Source of the DNA: Gammaproteobacteria bacterium RIFCSPHIGHO2_12_FULL_36_30
Lineage (GTDB): Bacteria; Pseudomonadota; Gammaproteobacteria; Coxiellales; Coxiellaceae
Assembly (NCBI GenBank): GCA_001801815.1
Contig: MGXU01000001.1
Coordinates: 186,001 to 250,000, forward strand
DNA length: 64,000 bases
Direction of reading: 5' to 3'
Shown: one piece after another, positions 37,677 to 46,972 of the stretch
Position numbering within the stretch: position 1 is the first letter of the stretch
How the letters are laid out: each line of letters starts with the position of its first letter
Made by a program: the position numbers and the translations under genes
Notes under the pieces: model-generated
Seen by the model: only the letters and a program-made list of their open reading frames with translations
Told to the model about the DNA's origin: nothing
Database searches by the model: none

Positions 37677-38798
37677 TTATTCCTTTTCTAAAATAAGGAC
37701 ATTTTTTATCAATGGATCCAAAATTTTGTAGCAACCATCTTGATCCACATATACGTAATCCATCTGTGTTAAATGTTTAATAGATTTTTGAATACCACCC
37801 AAAGAAAGTCCTACCATTGTTAACGAATCTTTAGCGTATATTCCCTTTATATTAGCGTTCTCCGAAAAGATAATGAGTAATTTACGTCTCAGGGGTGTTA
37901 GCAATAGCAGTTCTCTTTCAGTCACCGATTTATTTTCAAGCACAAAACGTTTCCATGTTTCATTAATCGATTTTTCTGATGGTGGTTTATCGTTTTGCCA
38001 AAGCAAGGAACACAATTTATTCACATAATAAGGGTGCAGTTCACTTAATTTTAAAATTTCTTGTATTGCACTGTCCGATAATTCTGTTTTCCACTCATGT
38101 TTTGCAGCATTTTGGATGTGTCGAATATAATGTACCGCTTCAATTCTATCCAACACAATAAGATCGCATAATTTATATAGCGGTCGCTTTTTATCAAAAA
38201 ACATTTTCTCCATCAGATGTCGGTTGCTGCCTGAAAATATAAATAGTAGATTTTTAGATTTCTGCGCAACTTCTCGCAGCACTGCTTCCAACGCATAATT
38301 TTTTGTAACTTCACTCACCGCTTGAAATTCATCTAAAAATAAAATAACTTTCTTATTTTTTTTAGCAGCTAATGTTTGTAGCTTTTTTAATGCATTTAGA
38401 ACAGTATCAATTGGTTTTATTTCTTTTTTACTAAAATCAAGTGCTATGCCTGCATGTACAAGCGACACATTGATAGACAGCGTATTAAAAAAATCAGCAG
38501 CGATAGCCAATAATTTTTTTGGAGAACTTTCTATTTGCCCCAACAATTGACCTATGCCAGTCAGAATAATTTTCGCAATATCATGTTCATCGCACGCTTT
38601 AAAAAGATCAATATCTGCGTAAGGATATTGCAACTGCTCAATGGCTCGCATTGCAAGACTCGTTTTTCCATATCTTCGCGGAGACATGAGCAAAACTGGG
38701 ATACTGTTTTTTAAGTCGTAAATAAGCCGTTTTAGCTCATCTGTTCTATTGCAGAAGGCATTTCCGGTTGCCAAATAGGTGGGAAAATAAAAAACCAT
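37677..38798 (-). CDS. AAA/ATPase_2-family ATPase with winged-helix C-terminus
   Basis: 373 residues of the archaeal-type ATPase (Pfam ATPase_2, Orc/Cdc6-like) group. Walker A is MSPRRYGKTSLA (residues 38-49), Walker B VILFLDEFQ near 155-163, sensor-1 LFIFSGSN. The C-terminal 90 residues look like a winged helix (LTPLRRKLLIIFSENA, LGGIQKSIKHLTQM). These proteins are common on mobile islands and their cellular role is mostly unknown. No transposase accompanies it. Its promoter carries tandem palindromes, which suggests tight or self-control. Confidence 0.85.
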   Translation of the reverse strand: MVFYFPTYLATGNAFCNRTDELKRLIYDLKNSIPVLLMSPRRYGKTSLAMRAIEQLQYPYADIDLFKACDEHDIAKIILTGIGQLLGQIESSPKKLLAIAADFFNTLSINVSLVHAGIALDFSKKEIKPIDTVLNALKKLQTLAAKKNKKVILFLDEFQAVSEVTKNYALEAVLREVAQKSKNLLFIFSGSNRHLMEKMFFDKKRPLYKLCDLIVLDRIEAVHYIRHIQNAAKHEWKTELSDSAIQEILKLSELHPYYVNKLCSLLWQNDKPPSEKSINETWKRFVLENKSVTERELLLLTPLRRKLLIIFSENANIKGIYAKDSLTMVGLSLGGIQKSIKHLTQMDYVYVDQDGCYKILDPLIKNVLILEKE

Positions 38799-38823
38799 AG
38801 TATATTCAAGGGTCGCTAAATTA

Positions 38824-38868
38824 TTATTCTAATAGAATAATTCTAATAGAATAATCCTGAATTGTCAA
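38824..38868 (-). promoter_or_regulatory. ATPase promoter overlapped by two tandem palindromes
   Basis: Minus strand: TTGACA (38868-38863), 17 bases, TAGAAT (38845-38840). Two 17-base palindromes with the core TTCTAATAGAA lie at 38824-38840 (perfect 7-base arms) and 38838-38854 (one mismatch), repeating every 14 bases and covering the -10 box and start site. This is operator-like geometry. Confidence 0.7.
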
Positions 38869-38951
38869 TCTTTCATACGAACAACGACCATTAGTTTTTA
38901 TCAAAATTTTCATCATTCTCCGCAAAGCGAAGAATGATGAAATGAATAATA

Positions 38952-39299
38952 TTATTTACCACTTCCGTAACCAGTAGGAACAGGAACAACTGTTGGTGCG
39001 GCAAGCAATGGATTCTGCTGATCGTCGCGTGGCTGATGAAACAATACAGCGACACCGTTTACAGAAGGTGTAACTACTGCTGGCGGTTGTGGACTGCGAA
39101 ACAATTTAGACAATCCATAAAAAAATAACATCCCACCAGCTGCTGCTCCAGCTGCCAATCCACCAAATGCTGGCGGAGATATCGATGATGTGTTTGTGGC
39201 CATTATAGCTGTAAAAACAGCAGCGAAAGCAAGTCCACCAGTAGTAATTCCTGCGTTAATTAAAGTTTGCATATCAAAATCATTTTCGTTACGAGACAT
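38952..39299 (-). CDS. Small glycine-rich membrane protein, 115 aa
   Basis: Two hydrophobic segments (about residues 15-35 and 42-63), the second with glycine-zipper pattern (FGGLAAGAAAGGMLFFYG), followed by a proline-rich hydrophilic tail. AGGTG lies before the ATG. No family recognised. Glycine-zipper hairpins are found in small secreted toxins, effectors and membrane stress proteins; no evidence here chooses among them. Lies between the HTH gene and the ATPase gene on the same strand. Confidence 0.6.
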   Translation of the reverse strand: MSRNENDFDMQTLINAGITTGGLAFAAVFTAIMATNTSSISPPAFGGLAAGAAAGGMLFFYGLSKLFRSPQPPAVVTPSVNGVAVLFHQPRDDQQNPLLAAPTVVPVPTGYGSGK

Positions 39300-39318
39300 A
39301 ATTCACCTCATCTTTAAA

Positions 39319-39444
39319 TTAATTTGTTAAGGGTAATGTACAGTTGCATCCATTATTATTTATTATTCTCCATTCACAACATATAGCACCACCACAATCA
39401 AAACTCAAAACATTTTCACAAGGTGCTCTGTACAGAAAGATCAA
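39319..39444 (-). CDS. Possible cysteine-rich micro-ORF, 41 aa
   Basis: A TTG-initiated frame gives a 41-residue peptide with six cysteines (APCENVLSFDCGG, ICCEW, GCNC). No good ribosome-binding site is seen, so it may be a gene remnant rather than a gene. It occupies most of the 154-base gap between the HTH gene and the membrane protein gene. Confidence 0.2.
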   Translation of the reverse strand: MIFLYRAPCENVLSFDCGGAICCEWRIINNNGCNCTLPLTN

Positions 39445-39453
39445 AATATAAAA

Positions 39454-39903
39454 TTATTCTTCCCACAAATTTTTCCAAGATTTATACAGTAATTCATGTG
39501 TCATATCTGCAATTTCTTCTTCGAGAAATTCTTTTTGCATTTCTAAATTTGCATGAGCTGTTTGTTTAATTATTTTTGTTGCAATGTCACGCGCGCGATT
39601 TTTAATTATTTTTTCAAAACTTGTTTTAGGAAGAATTTGATAAGTGAAATGACAATTTAATTTTTCAGCAACCATTCGCATCGTGCGCAAAGTCACCGCA
39701 CCTTCATCTTCAGACATTTCAATTTTCACAACGCGCGAAGGATCGCAGCGCAAACGTTTCGCCAATTGTTTGATAGTCATGCCAAGAGATTTGCGAATCA
39801 AACGCAGCCAGCCCTGTTTTGGCAGGGCTTCTGCATTATCACCGACATTAAAACTCCGACAGTATCGATCTAACTGTCTTAATGGAACAAGCTTGTTTTC
39901 CAT
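39454..39903 (-). CDS. Mobile mystery protein A-like HTH protein, partner missing
   Basis: 149 residues. The pattern LDRYCRSF..GWLRLIRKSLGMTIKQLAKRL, then SEDEGAVTLRTMRMVAEKLNCHFTYQILP and FEKIIKNRARDIATKI, is that of mobile mystery protein A (TIGR02612), an Xre-like HTH protein normally paired with Fic-domain mystery protein B. No Fic gene is adjacent. It is preceded by very AT-rich palindromic DNA (39904-40022) with a TTGACT/ATATAA promoter at 39911-39939. Confidence 0.75.
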   Translation of the reverse strand: MENKLVPLRQLDRYCRSFNVGDNAEALPKQGWLRLIRKSLGMTIKQLAKRLRCDPSRVVKIEMSEDEGAVTLRTMRMVAEKLNCHFTYQILPKTSFEKIIKNRARDIATKIIKQTAHANLEMQKEFLEEEIADMTHELLYKSWKNLWEE

Positions 39904-40022
39904 GTTTTAATTATATAATTATAGTTAAATCAAAGTCAAGCTAATGATATAAAAATAGTCAATTTAATATATTTTTAGTTATATAAATATAATTAAAAAT
40001 ATAATATTTTATTAAAATTCAA

Positions 40023-41894
40023 TTAGTTACGAGAAACGTAGACCATCAGCAACGACACAGCTGCTGGCGTAACGCCTGAAATTCTTGATGCTTGGCCGAT
40101 TGTTTTAGGTTTTATTTTATGAAGTTTTTGACGTACTTCGGCAGATAAACTAATAATTCTGTCATAATCAAAATGCATTGGAATTTCCGCATCTTCAAAA
40201 TATTTTTGTTTTTCGATTTCTTTTGTTTGACGTGTAATATATCCAGCATATTTTGTTTGAATTTCAATTTGCTCTGCAACGGCAGGATTGATTGTATCGC
40301 CACATGCATTTTCTAATTGCATTAAATCATTATAATTTACTGCGGGACGGCGCAATAAATCCATCAAAGAATATTCACGCTCTAATTCACTTCCAAATTT
40401 TTCTGCAAAATTTTTCGCTGCAACAGAATTTTTTTGTATCCAAGTTGATTTTAATCGCGCAGTTTCTTTTTCAATTGCGTCACGCTTTTCACAAAATTTT
40501 TCATAACGATTTTGATCAACACAATTTAATTCAAAACCTTTTTGTGTTAATCGCAAATCCGCATTATCTTCGCGTAATAATAATCTATATTCCGCGCGGC
40601 TCGTGAACATGCGATAAGGCTCTAACGTTCCGCGCGTAATTAAATCATCAATTAAAACGCCGACGTATGCTTCATCGCGACGCGGACACCAAGATTCCTT
40701 TTCGTCTGAAAATAAGGCTGCATTGATTCCTGCAATAATTCCTTGCGCGCCCGCTTCTTCATAACCTGTCGTACCATTAATTTGTCCTGCAAAAAATAAT
40801 CCTGAAATAAATTTTGTTTCGAGAGAATTTTTTAAATCACGCGGATCCATAAAATCATATTCAATTGCATAACCGGGACGTGTGATATGGCAATTTTCTA
40901 ATCCGCGAATGCTGCGCACAAATTGTAATTGTGTTTCATAACTTAAACTCGTTGAAATTCCATTTGGATAAACTTCAATTGCATTTAATCCTTCTGGTTC
41001 TAAAAATATTTGATGCGCATTTCGTTCTGCAAAACGCATTACTTTATCTTCAATTGAAGGACAATAACGCGGGCCAACACCTTCAATTTTTCCGGTATAA
41101 AGTGGTGATTCACTTAACCCATTACGAATAATGTCATGCGTTTTTTCATTGGTGTAAGTAATATGACAAGAAATTTGCTCTGGATGATCTTCACGCGAAC
41201 CTAAATATGACATTACTGGTAATGGATTATCACTCGGTTGTTCTTTCATGCAAGCATAATCTATTGTTCTGCGATCAATTCTCGGTGGCGTTCCAGTTTT
41301 TAATCGCGCAACATTAAAAGGCAATTCGCGTAATCTTTTTGATAATGCATTCGATGGTGGATCACCTGCACGACCGCCTTGATAATTTTCCAAACCAACA
41401 TGAATTATTCCGCCAAGAAAAGTTCCTGTTGTTAAAACCACAGCGCGTGCATAAAAACACAAACCCATTTGTGTTTTCACACCTTCAATTTTTTCATCGT
41501 GCACAATTAAATCGTCAACGGCTTGTTGAAAAATAAATAAATTGGGCTGGTTTTCCAGTGTTTTTCGAATAAATGATTTATATAAAATGCGATCTGCTTG
41601 TGCGCGTGTTGCGCGAACCGCGGGACCTTTGCTTGCATTTAACACACGAAATTGTATGCCGGCGTGATCAGCAGCAGTTGCCATCACTCCGCCGAGCGCA
41701 TCAATTTCTTTTACTAAATGACTTTTGCCAATGCCGCCAATTGCAGGATTACACGACATTTGTCCGAGCGTTTCAATATTATGTGTCAATAATAATGTAC
41801 GTTTGCGCATACGTGCAGCGGCAAGCGCAGCTTCAGTGCCTGCGTGTCCGCCACCAACAACAATAACATCAAATGTATTTTCAGAATTTTTCAT
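40023..41894 (-). CDS. mnmG: tRNA uridine 5-carboxymethylaminomethyl modification enzyme MnmG (GidA)
   Basis: With MnmE, modifies wobble U34 of several tRNAs. 623 residues: FAD-binding [16 protein letters not shown] at the N-terminus, [10 protein letters not shown], the GGRAGDPPS and [20 protein letters not shown] signatures, and the C-terminal MnmE-binding domain ([14 protein letters not shown]). Confidence 0.97.
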   Translation of the reverse strand: MKNSENTFDVIVVGGGHAGTEAALAAARMRKRTLLLTHNIETLGQMSCNPAIGGIGKSHLVKEIDALGGVMATAADHAGIQFRVLNASKGPAVRATRAQADRILYKSFIRKTLENQPNLFIFQQAVDDLIVHDEKIEGVKTQMGLCFYARAVVLTTGTFLGGIIHVGLENYQGGRAGDPPSNALSKRLRELPFNVARLKTGTPPRIDRRTIDYACMKEQPSDNPLPVMSYLGSREDHPEQISCHITYTNEKTHDIIRNGLSESPLYTGKIEGVGPRYCPSIEDKVMRFAERNAHQIFLEPEGLNAIEVYPNGISTSLSYETQLQFVRSIRGLENCHITRPGYAIEYDFMDPRDLKNSLETKFISGLFFAGQINGTTGYEEAGAQGIIAGINAALFSDEKESWCPRRDEAYVGVLIDDLITRGTLEPYRMFTSRAEYRLLLREDNADLRLTQKGFELNCVDQNRYEKFCEKRDAIEKETARLKSTWIQKNSVAAKNFAEKFGSELEREYSLMDLLRRPAVNYNDLMQLENACGDTINPAVAEQIEIQTKYAGYITRQTKEIEKQKYFEDAEIPMHFDYDRIISLSAEVRQKLHKIKPKTIGQASRISGVTPAAVSLLMVYVSRN

Positions 41895-41982
41895 ATTGCG
41901 CGATTATGATTTAAAACTGCACAATGCGCAAATAAAAAGATTATTATTAGCCAATTTGCGAAAATTTATTATGTACGGAAAA

Positions 41983-42516
41983 TTATGCATCAAAATAGCG
42001 CGTGACACCTAATGTGACACCACCAATAAAACCATTGTTATTGGTTAAAGTAGAATAAACACCATTATATTCGAGCGATCCTGTCCAATCTTGATTAATA
42101 CCCACACCCATTCCTAATCCAAATGCCGGCGCAACTTGCGAGTAAGTTGCACAGCCAAAAAAACAATTTTCTAATTCAATATAAGCGCCGCCTAATTTTC
42201 CAAATAATGTTACGCGTTTTCCTAGTGGTAAAGTTCCTTTGGCTGCAACATTTAATACAGATGTTCCACCCAATGTTCCGTAATAACCATATCCACCTTC
42301 GATTGCAATATTAGGATTAAATTGTCTGCCGACAAAAAAATTGCCAGCAAAACCTGAAGTAGAATTTTTATTAAATGCAACGCCGGCATTTCCTGATACA
42401 TAAAATCCAGTGTGTAAATTATAAAATTGTGTATCTGCTAACGCATTTGCTAGAAATGCAGATGCAAAAATAATTGTGGAAAATTGTGTGATTTTATAAA
42501 TTGTTTTTGATGTCAT
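41983..42516 (-). CDS. Small outer-membrane beta-barrel protein 1
   Basis: 177 residues: signal peptide (cleavage after ANALA near residue 27), then alternating strands in an OmpA/opacity-type eight-stranded barrel pattern (GFYVSGNAGVAF, VTLFGKLGGAYIEL, GGVTLGVTRYF with terminal aromatic). Terminal phenylalanine is near the end (RYFDA). Weakly similar in layout to the next gene, and separated from it by 14 bases: probably a duplicated pair. Confidence 0.75.
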   Translation of the reverse strand: MTSKTIYKITQFSTIIFASAFLANALADTQFYNLHTGFYVSGNAGVAFNKNSTSGFAGNFFVGRQFNPNIAIEGGYGYYGTLGGTSVLNVAAKGTLPLGKRVTLFGKLGGAYIELENCFFGCATYSQVAPAFGLGMGVGINQDWTGSLEYNGVYSTLTNNNGFIGGVTLGVTRYFDA

Positions 42517-42530
42517 AACATTATCTCTTT

Positions 42531-43094
42531 TTACGCATTAAAATACCGTGTAGCATTAATTGTTAATCCACCCGCTAGACCATTTCCATTTCCCATATCT
42601 TGCGGAAGCCAAACACCATTTGCTTCGAGTGATAACATCCATTGATATGTTAAACCGTAACCAACACCCAAACCTAATGCAGGTACAAAACTATTTGTTG
42701 ATTGATAACCATTCATGCGTGTTGTTAATTCTGCATAAGCAGGGCCTAATTTACCAAATAATGAAACATGCGAACCGATCGGCGCAGTAAATCTAAAATT
42801 CAAAGCAATAATCGTGAGGCCGCCGGAACGAAATTGAGCATAACCAAATCCTACTTCGGGCGCAAAATATGGATTAATTTGATCACCTAAAAATAAATTC
42901 GCAGCGCCGCCAATCAAACCGCTTTGTGTATTGTTAGGTGGTTGATAAATTTTATTTGCAAATGTTGCACCACCGCCAACCGAAACATATTGTCCAACAT
43001 AACGATTGTATTGATCATGGATTGCTGCGTGTGCAACAGATAAAAAACTGACGAAAACAAACAATGGTAATAAAATTATTTTTTTAAAATGCAT
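42531..43094 (-). CDS. Small outer-membrane beta-barrel protein 2
   Basis: 187 residues from the ATG at 43094; the longer frame overlaps mnmE. Signal peptide ends VAHA. Barrel strands share phrases with the neighbour (VSLFGKLGPAYAEL, TINATRYFNA against VTLFGKLGGAYIEL, TLGVTRYFDA), supporting paralogy. Inserted with its partner between mnmE and mnmG. Confidence 0.75.
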   Translation of the reverse strand: MHFKKIILLPLFVFVSFLSVAHAAIHDQYNRYVGQYVSVGGGATFANKIYQPPNNTQSGLIGGAANLFLGDQINPYFAPEVGFGYAQFRSGGLTIIALNFRFTAPIGSHVSLFGKLGPAYAELTTRMNGYQSTNSFVPALGLGVGYGLTYQWMLSLEANGVWLPQDMGNGNGLAGGLTINATRYFNA

Positions 43095-43105
43095 AGAATT
43101 AATCC

Positions 43106-44446
43106 CTATTTTCCAATACAAAAGTTCGAAAATATTTTCCCTAATAAATCATCAGAAGTAAATTCTCCGGTGATTTCTGATAATGCTTGCTGTGCTTGTC
43201 GTAAATCTTCTGCTAACAATTCACCTGCACGATTATGCATTAATTGCCGTTGTCCGTGCAATAAAAATGTATGTGCACGTTCGATTGCGTCGACGTGTCG
43301 GTGACGAGCGATAAAGCCATCAGCTTCTTCAGATTGAAAGCCGGCGATTTTTTTTATTTCTTGGGTTAATAAATCTAAACCTGAATTATTTTTGATGGAG
43401 ATTTTTATTTCAATTTGATTATTATTTGAGATAATTACTGGTGATTCATTGGTTAAATCAATCTTGTTGCGCACAATTAATATCGGCGTGGTCGCTTGCG
43501 CTTCAACGATCATCATTTCTAACGCAATTTCTGAAGCGTCAACAACCAACAAAATTAAATCCGCTTGTTGCATTTGTTCACGTGCGCGGCGCACACCTTC
43601 TTGCTCGATTGCGTCATTTGTTTCGCGCAAACCAGCTGTGTCAATAATATGTAATGGTAATCCATCAAGTGAAATAGATTCACGTAAAATATCGCGCGTT
43701 GTGCCGGGAATATCTGTCACAATTGCAGAATCACGACCTGATAAATAATTTAATAAACTAGATTTTCCCGCGTTTGGTTTTCCAGCAATCACAACATGCA
43801 AACCATTTTGCAATAAAACACCTTGTTTTGCTTGATTTTTAACATGCTCAACTTCATCAATTGTTTTTTGTAAAATTTCAGCAATACGCGGATCCGCTAA
43901 AAAATCAATTTCTTCTTCGGGAAAATCAATCATCGCTTCGATTTGCATGCGTAAATTAATTAATGATTCAAGTAATGTGTGAATTTTTTTTGAGAATTCA
44001 CCTTGCAATGATCGCACTGCAGATCGTGCAGCTTGTTCTGAATTTGCAGCAATTAAATCTGCAATGGCTTCTGCTTGTGTTAAATCTATTTTTTTATTTA
44101 AAAATGCACGCTCAGAAAATTCACCAGGTTTTGCAATTCGCGCGCCATAATGAATAATTGTTTTTAATAATTTATCTAAAACAATTGGGCTGCCGTGTGA
44201 TTGTAATTCAACAACATCTTCGCCGGTAAATGAATGTGGATTTTCAAAAAATAAAACAATGCCTTCGTCGAGAATATTTTTATTAATGTCGTAAAATGCA
44301 GTGAAATAAGCGGTGCGAGGTTGAAGCGCAAGAGGCTCAATTATTTTTAATGCGATTTTTTTTGCGTCTTTTCCAGATATTCGAATGATGCCAACACCAC
44401 CTCGACCGGATGGTGTTGCGATTGCAGCAATGGTGTCATGTCTCAT
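43106..44446 (-). CDS. mnmE: tRNA modification GTPase MnmE
   Basis: 446 residues. N-terminal formyl-THF domain from DTIAAIATPSGRGGVGIIR, G-domain with GKPNAGKSSLLN (G1), DIPGTTRD (G2), DTAG (G3), RNKIDL (G4), and the terminal CIGK cysteine motif. Start overlaps yidC by four bases. Confidence 0.97.
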   Translation of the reverse strand: MRHDTIAAIATPSGRGGVGIIRISGKDAKKIALKIIEPLALQPRTAYFTAFYDINKNILDEGIVLFFENPHSFTGEDVVELQSHGSPIVLDKLLKTIIHYGARIAKPGEFSERAFLNKKIDLTQAEAIADLIAANSEQAARSAVRSLQGEFSKKIHTLLESLINLRMQIEAMIDFPEEEIDFLADPRIAEILQKTIDEVEHVKNQAKQGVLLQNGLHVVIAGKPNAGKSSLLNYLSGRDSAIVTDIPGTTRDILRESISLDGLPLHIIDTAGLRETNDAIEQEGVRRAREQMQQADLILLVVDASEIALEMMIVEAQATTPILIVRNKIDLTNESPVIISNNNQIEIKISIKNNSGLDLLTQEIKKIAGFQSEEADGFIARHRHVDAIERAHTFLLHGQRQLMHNRAGELLAEDLRQAQQALSEITGEFTSDDLLGKIFSNFCIGK

Positions 44447-46113
44447 CTATTTACCGTGCGCGTTGCTTTCTTATGTGTCTTCATTACAAACCATTGTTGT
44501 AAAACACCTGCAGCACTATTTGTTAACCAATATAAAACTAAACCCGCGGGAAATGTTGCGAAGAAAATGGTAAATACTACCGGCAAAAACATCATCATTT
44601 TTGCTTGCGCGGGATCTGGCGGCGGCGGACTAATTTTTTGTTGCACCAACATTACCAAGCCCATTAATACCGGCAAAATAAAATAAGGGTCTTTCATCGA
44701 TAAATCATGAATCCAAAAAATAAATGGCGCTTGTCGCAATTCAACACTTTCAATTAATACATAATACAATGCGATAAAAACAGGAATTTGAATAATCATC
44801 GGCAAACATCCGCCGAGGGGATTAATTTTTTCAAGTCGATATAATTCCATCATTGCTTTTGACATGGCTGTTTTATCATTCGCATGTCGATCGCGCAGCG
44901 CTTTTATTTTAGGCTGCAAATCACGTGTTTTTGCCATCGACACATAACTTTTATTCGACAACCAATAAAAAGCAATTTTAATTAAAATCGTCACGAGAAT
45001 AATTGACCATCCCCAATTGCCAACAAAATGATGGATTTCCGACATCAACCAAAAAATAATTTTTGAAATAGGTGATAACCAGCCGTAATCCACAGTAAGC
45101 GATAATCCTTTTGCAAGCGGATGTAAATCTTTCGCAATCGCAGGACCAACATATAAAATTGAATCAAATGTTTGCGTTGCATTCGGCGCTAATTGAATCG
45201 CAGGCGTCATATAACCCAAAACAAAAATATTGTGATTGCCGTCATCACCATTTCCAAATGAACGAGAATAATAATGATAGGTTTGATTTTTAGGCGGAAT
45301 AAATGCGCTTAAAAAATATTGTTGTTGTATTGCAAGCCAGCCACCATGAATATCACTTGAGAAATTACTTTCGCTTAAATCTTCAAATGTTAATTTTTTG
45401 TAAGGTGTATTTTCTGTTGAAACCGCTGCGCCATTATAAGAACGCGTTGCAAATCCTGTTGGCGCAATATCACGATGAATAATTTGATTATAAATATTTC
45501 CTTGCCATATTTTTCCGGAATTATTTTTTAATTCAATCGCAGTATTGATCGCGTAATTTCCACGTTTAAATATAAATGTTTTTTGAACAGAAATTCCTTG
45601 TGATGTTTTTCCATTTAATATAACTTCAATTTGATTTTCGCCATTTTTTAATTGATATTGTGTTTTCGCAGCAGAATAAATAATTGCTGTTGGCGCTGTT
45701 TTTTCATTTGGAACACTTAATCCGCTTTGTGCAACATATAAAGCATCATTATTTGGATTTAAAATTTGAACGGATGTATTTTTTTCTTTTAATGAAACTG
45801 GATATTGTAATAATTTTGCATCAACAATATTTCCACCTTGCAAATTAATATCAGCATCAATTACATCTGTTTTTACTGTAATATTTTTATTGTTTGGAAT
45901 TGCTGCCGCTAATTTTGTTGGTGTTGCTTGATAGGATGAAGCTTGACTAGTGTTTGCTGCGGGCGCAAATTCAACCGGATGTGCAGCGATTTGTGCTGGC
46001 GTTGCATTTGATGTTGGTGCAACAACAGGTGCGTAATCATGCTCCCATGCATGCCACAACATCACACCTAACATTGCAAGCGCAAAATATAATAATGTTT
46101 TTCTAAGTTCCAT
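44443..46113 (-). CDS. yidC: Membrane protein insertase YidC
   Basis: About 556 residues from the ATG at 46113, which has AAGG upstream; the frame extends to 46167 but the extra residues would overlap yidD. N-terminal membrane helix (LLYFALAMLGVMLWHAW), large periplasmic P1 domain, then the conserved core of five helices (GNWGWSIILVTILIK, NPLGGCLPMIIQIPVFIALY, PVVFTIFFATFPAGLVLYW). Confidence 0.96.
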   Translation of the reverse strand: MELRKTLLYFALAMLGVMLWHAWEHDYAPVVAPTSNATPAQIAAHPVEFAPAANTSQASSYQATPTKLAAAIPNNKNITVKTDVIDADINLQGGNIVDAKLLQYPVSLKEKNTSVQILNPNNDALYVAQSGLSVPNEKTAPTAIIYSAAKTQYQLKNGENQIEVILNGKTSQGISVQKTFIFKRGNYAINTAIELKNNSGKIWQGNIYNQIIHRDIAPTGFATRSYNGAAVSTENTPYKKLTFEDLSESNFSSDIHGGWLAIQQQYFLSAFIPPKNQTYHYYSRSFGNGDDGNHNIFVLGYMTPAIQLAPNATQTFDSILYVGPAIAKDLHPLAKGLSLTVDYGWLSPISKIIFWLMSEIHHFVGNWGWSIILVTILIKIAFYWLSNKSYVSMAKTRDLQPKIKALRDRHANDKTAMSKAMMELYRLEKINPLGGCLPMIIQIPVFIALYYVLIESVELRQAPFIFWIHDLSMKDPYFILPVLMGLVMLVQQKISPPPPDPAQAKMMMFLPVVFTIFFATFPAGLVLYWLTNSAAGVLQQWFVMKTHKKATRTVNR

Positions 46114-46118
46114 GATAA

Positions 46119-46325
46119 TTACCTTGTAATGTGAGTGTGATCTACATAATCCATTCCGCCTTTGCAAAATGGATTACAACGCAAAATACGCTTTACAGTT
46201 AAATAAATCGCTTTAAAAAATGGCTGCGAAGAAAATGCATCATGCGCATACTGCGAACACGATGGATAAAAACGGCAATGATTTCCTAAAAATGGGCTAA
46301 TGCATTTTTGATAGACGCGAATCAT
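46119..46325 (-). CDS. yidD: Membrane insertion efficiency factor YidD
   Basis: 68 residues from the ATG at 46325, which overlaps the rnpA stop (ATGA). Motifs RVYQKCISPFLG, CRFYPSCSQYA and GGMDYVD. Conserved cysteines are present. The longer frame from 46382 is unlikely since it runs deep into rnpA. Confidence 0.93.
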   Translation of the reverse strand: MIRVYQKCISPFLGNHCRFYPSCSQYAHDAFSSQPFFKAIYLTVKRILRCNPFCKGGMDYVDHTHITR

Positions 46326-46684
46326 TTTGATGCAGATCCATCGCAATGCGCAATTAATTGTGTAAATAATTTTTTTATACATTCGCCCTGTTCTTGATCT
46401 GATATTTTTTTAATGGGTGATTTTAGCGCGACAACGAGATCAATGCCAGAAAGGGATTGCTGATTTAAGCGAAATTGTTCGCGAATGATGCGTTTAATAC
46501 GATTGCGATGTACAGCGAGCGCGCAATTTCTCTTCGCAATCACCATTCCCAATCGCGGATATTCACGTTCTGTTTTAATAAAATGAAAAGCAAAGCAGCG
46601 ATCACCAAGACGCACGCCTTGCTTAAAAACAGCATCGAACTCAGTAGATTTTCGAATATGATGTTTCGATAAAAACCTAAACAC
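46322..46684 (-). CDS. rnpA: Ribonuclease P protein component
   Basis: 120 residues; GTG start overlapping the rpmH stop by eight bases. RNR motif region ([16 protein letters not shown]) and LGMVIAKRN are visible. N-terminal [19 protein letters not shown] is typical. Confidence 0.94.
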   Translation of the reverse strand: MFRFLSKHHIRKSTEFDAVFKQGVRLGDRCFAFHFIKTEREYPRLGMVIAKRNCALAVHRNRIKRIIREQFRLNQQSLSGIDLVVALKSPIKKISDQEQGECIKKLFTQLIAHCDGSASK

Positions 46685-46811
46685 TTACCCGTTTGCGTCC
46701 TTTTGCACGACGGCGATTTAATACCAATCGACCACCGACAGTTGCCATTCTTGCACGAAATCCATGTGTACGTTTGCGATGAAGATTACCTGGCTGAAAT
46801 GTTCTTTTCAT
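46677..46811 (-). CDS. rpmH: 50S ribosomal protein L34
   Basis: 44 residues, starting [18 protein letters not shown] and ending [11 protein letters not shown]; very basic, as the family. dnaA, usually divergent from rpmH in this group, is not next to it; a 144-base gap and pgi follow. Confidence 0.97.
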   Translation of the reverse strand: MKRTFQPGNLHRKRTHGFRARMATVGGRLVLNRRRAKGRKRVSV

Positions 46812-46917
46812 AACTTACTCTTAAAAATAAAATACGATTACCCGAAAAGGAAGGTCATATTAATTGAGGTTGTGACTCGTGTCAATTTTTATGGGCAAAA
46901 ACTCGCCCAGAGATATA

Positions 46918-46972
46918 TTCTTCTATTGCCAATAGAAGAAAATGCCACAAATCTTCTATTCACAATAGAAGA
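46918..46972. repeat. Two tandem near-identical palindromes at the pgi 3' end
   Basis: TTCTTCTATT/AATAGAAGAA (46918-46940, three-base loop) and TCTTCTATT/AATAGAAGA (46952-46972, three-base loop) share the same arms. The second covers the pgi stop codon. They lie between the convergent-free 3' end of pgi and the promoter side of rpmH; no strong T-run, so a plain terminator role is uncertain. Confidence 0.7.
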
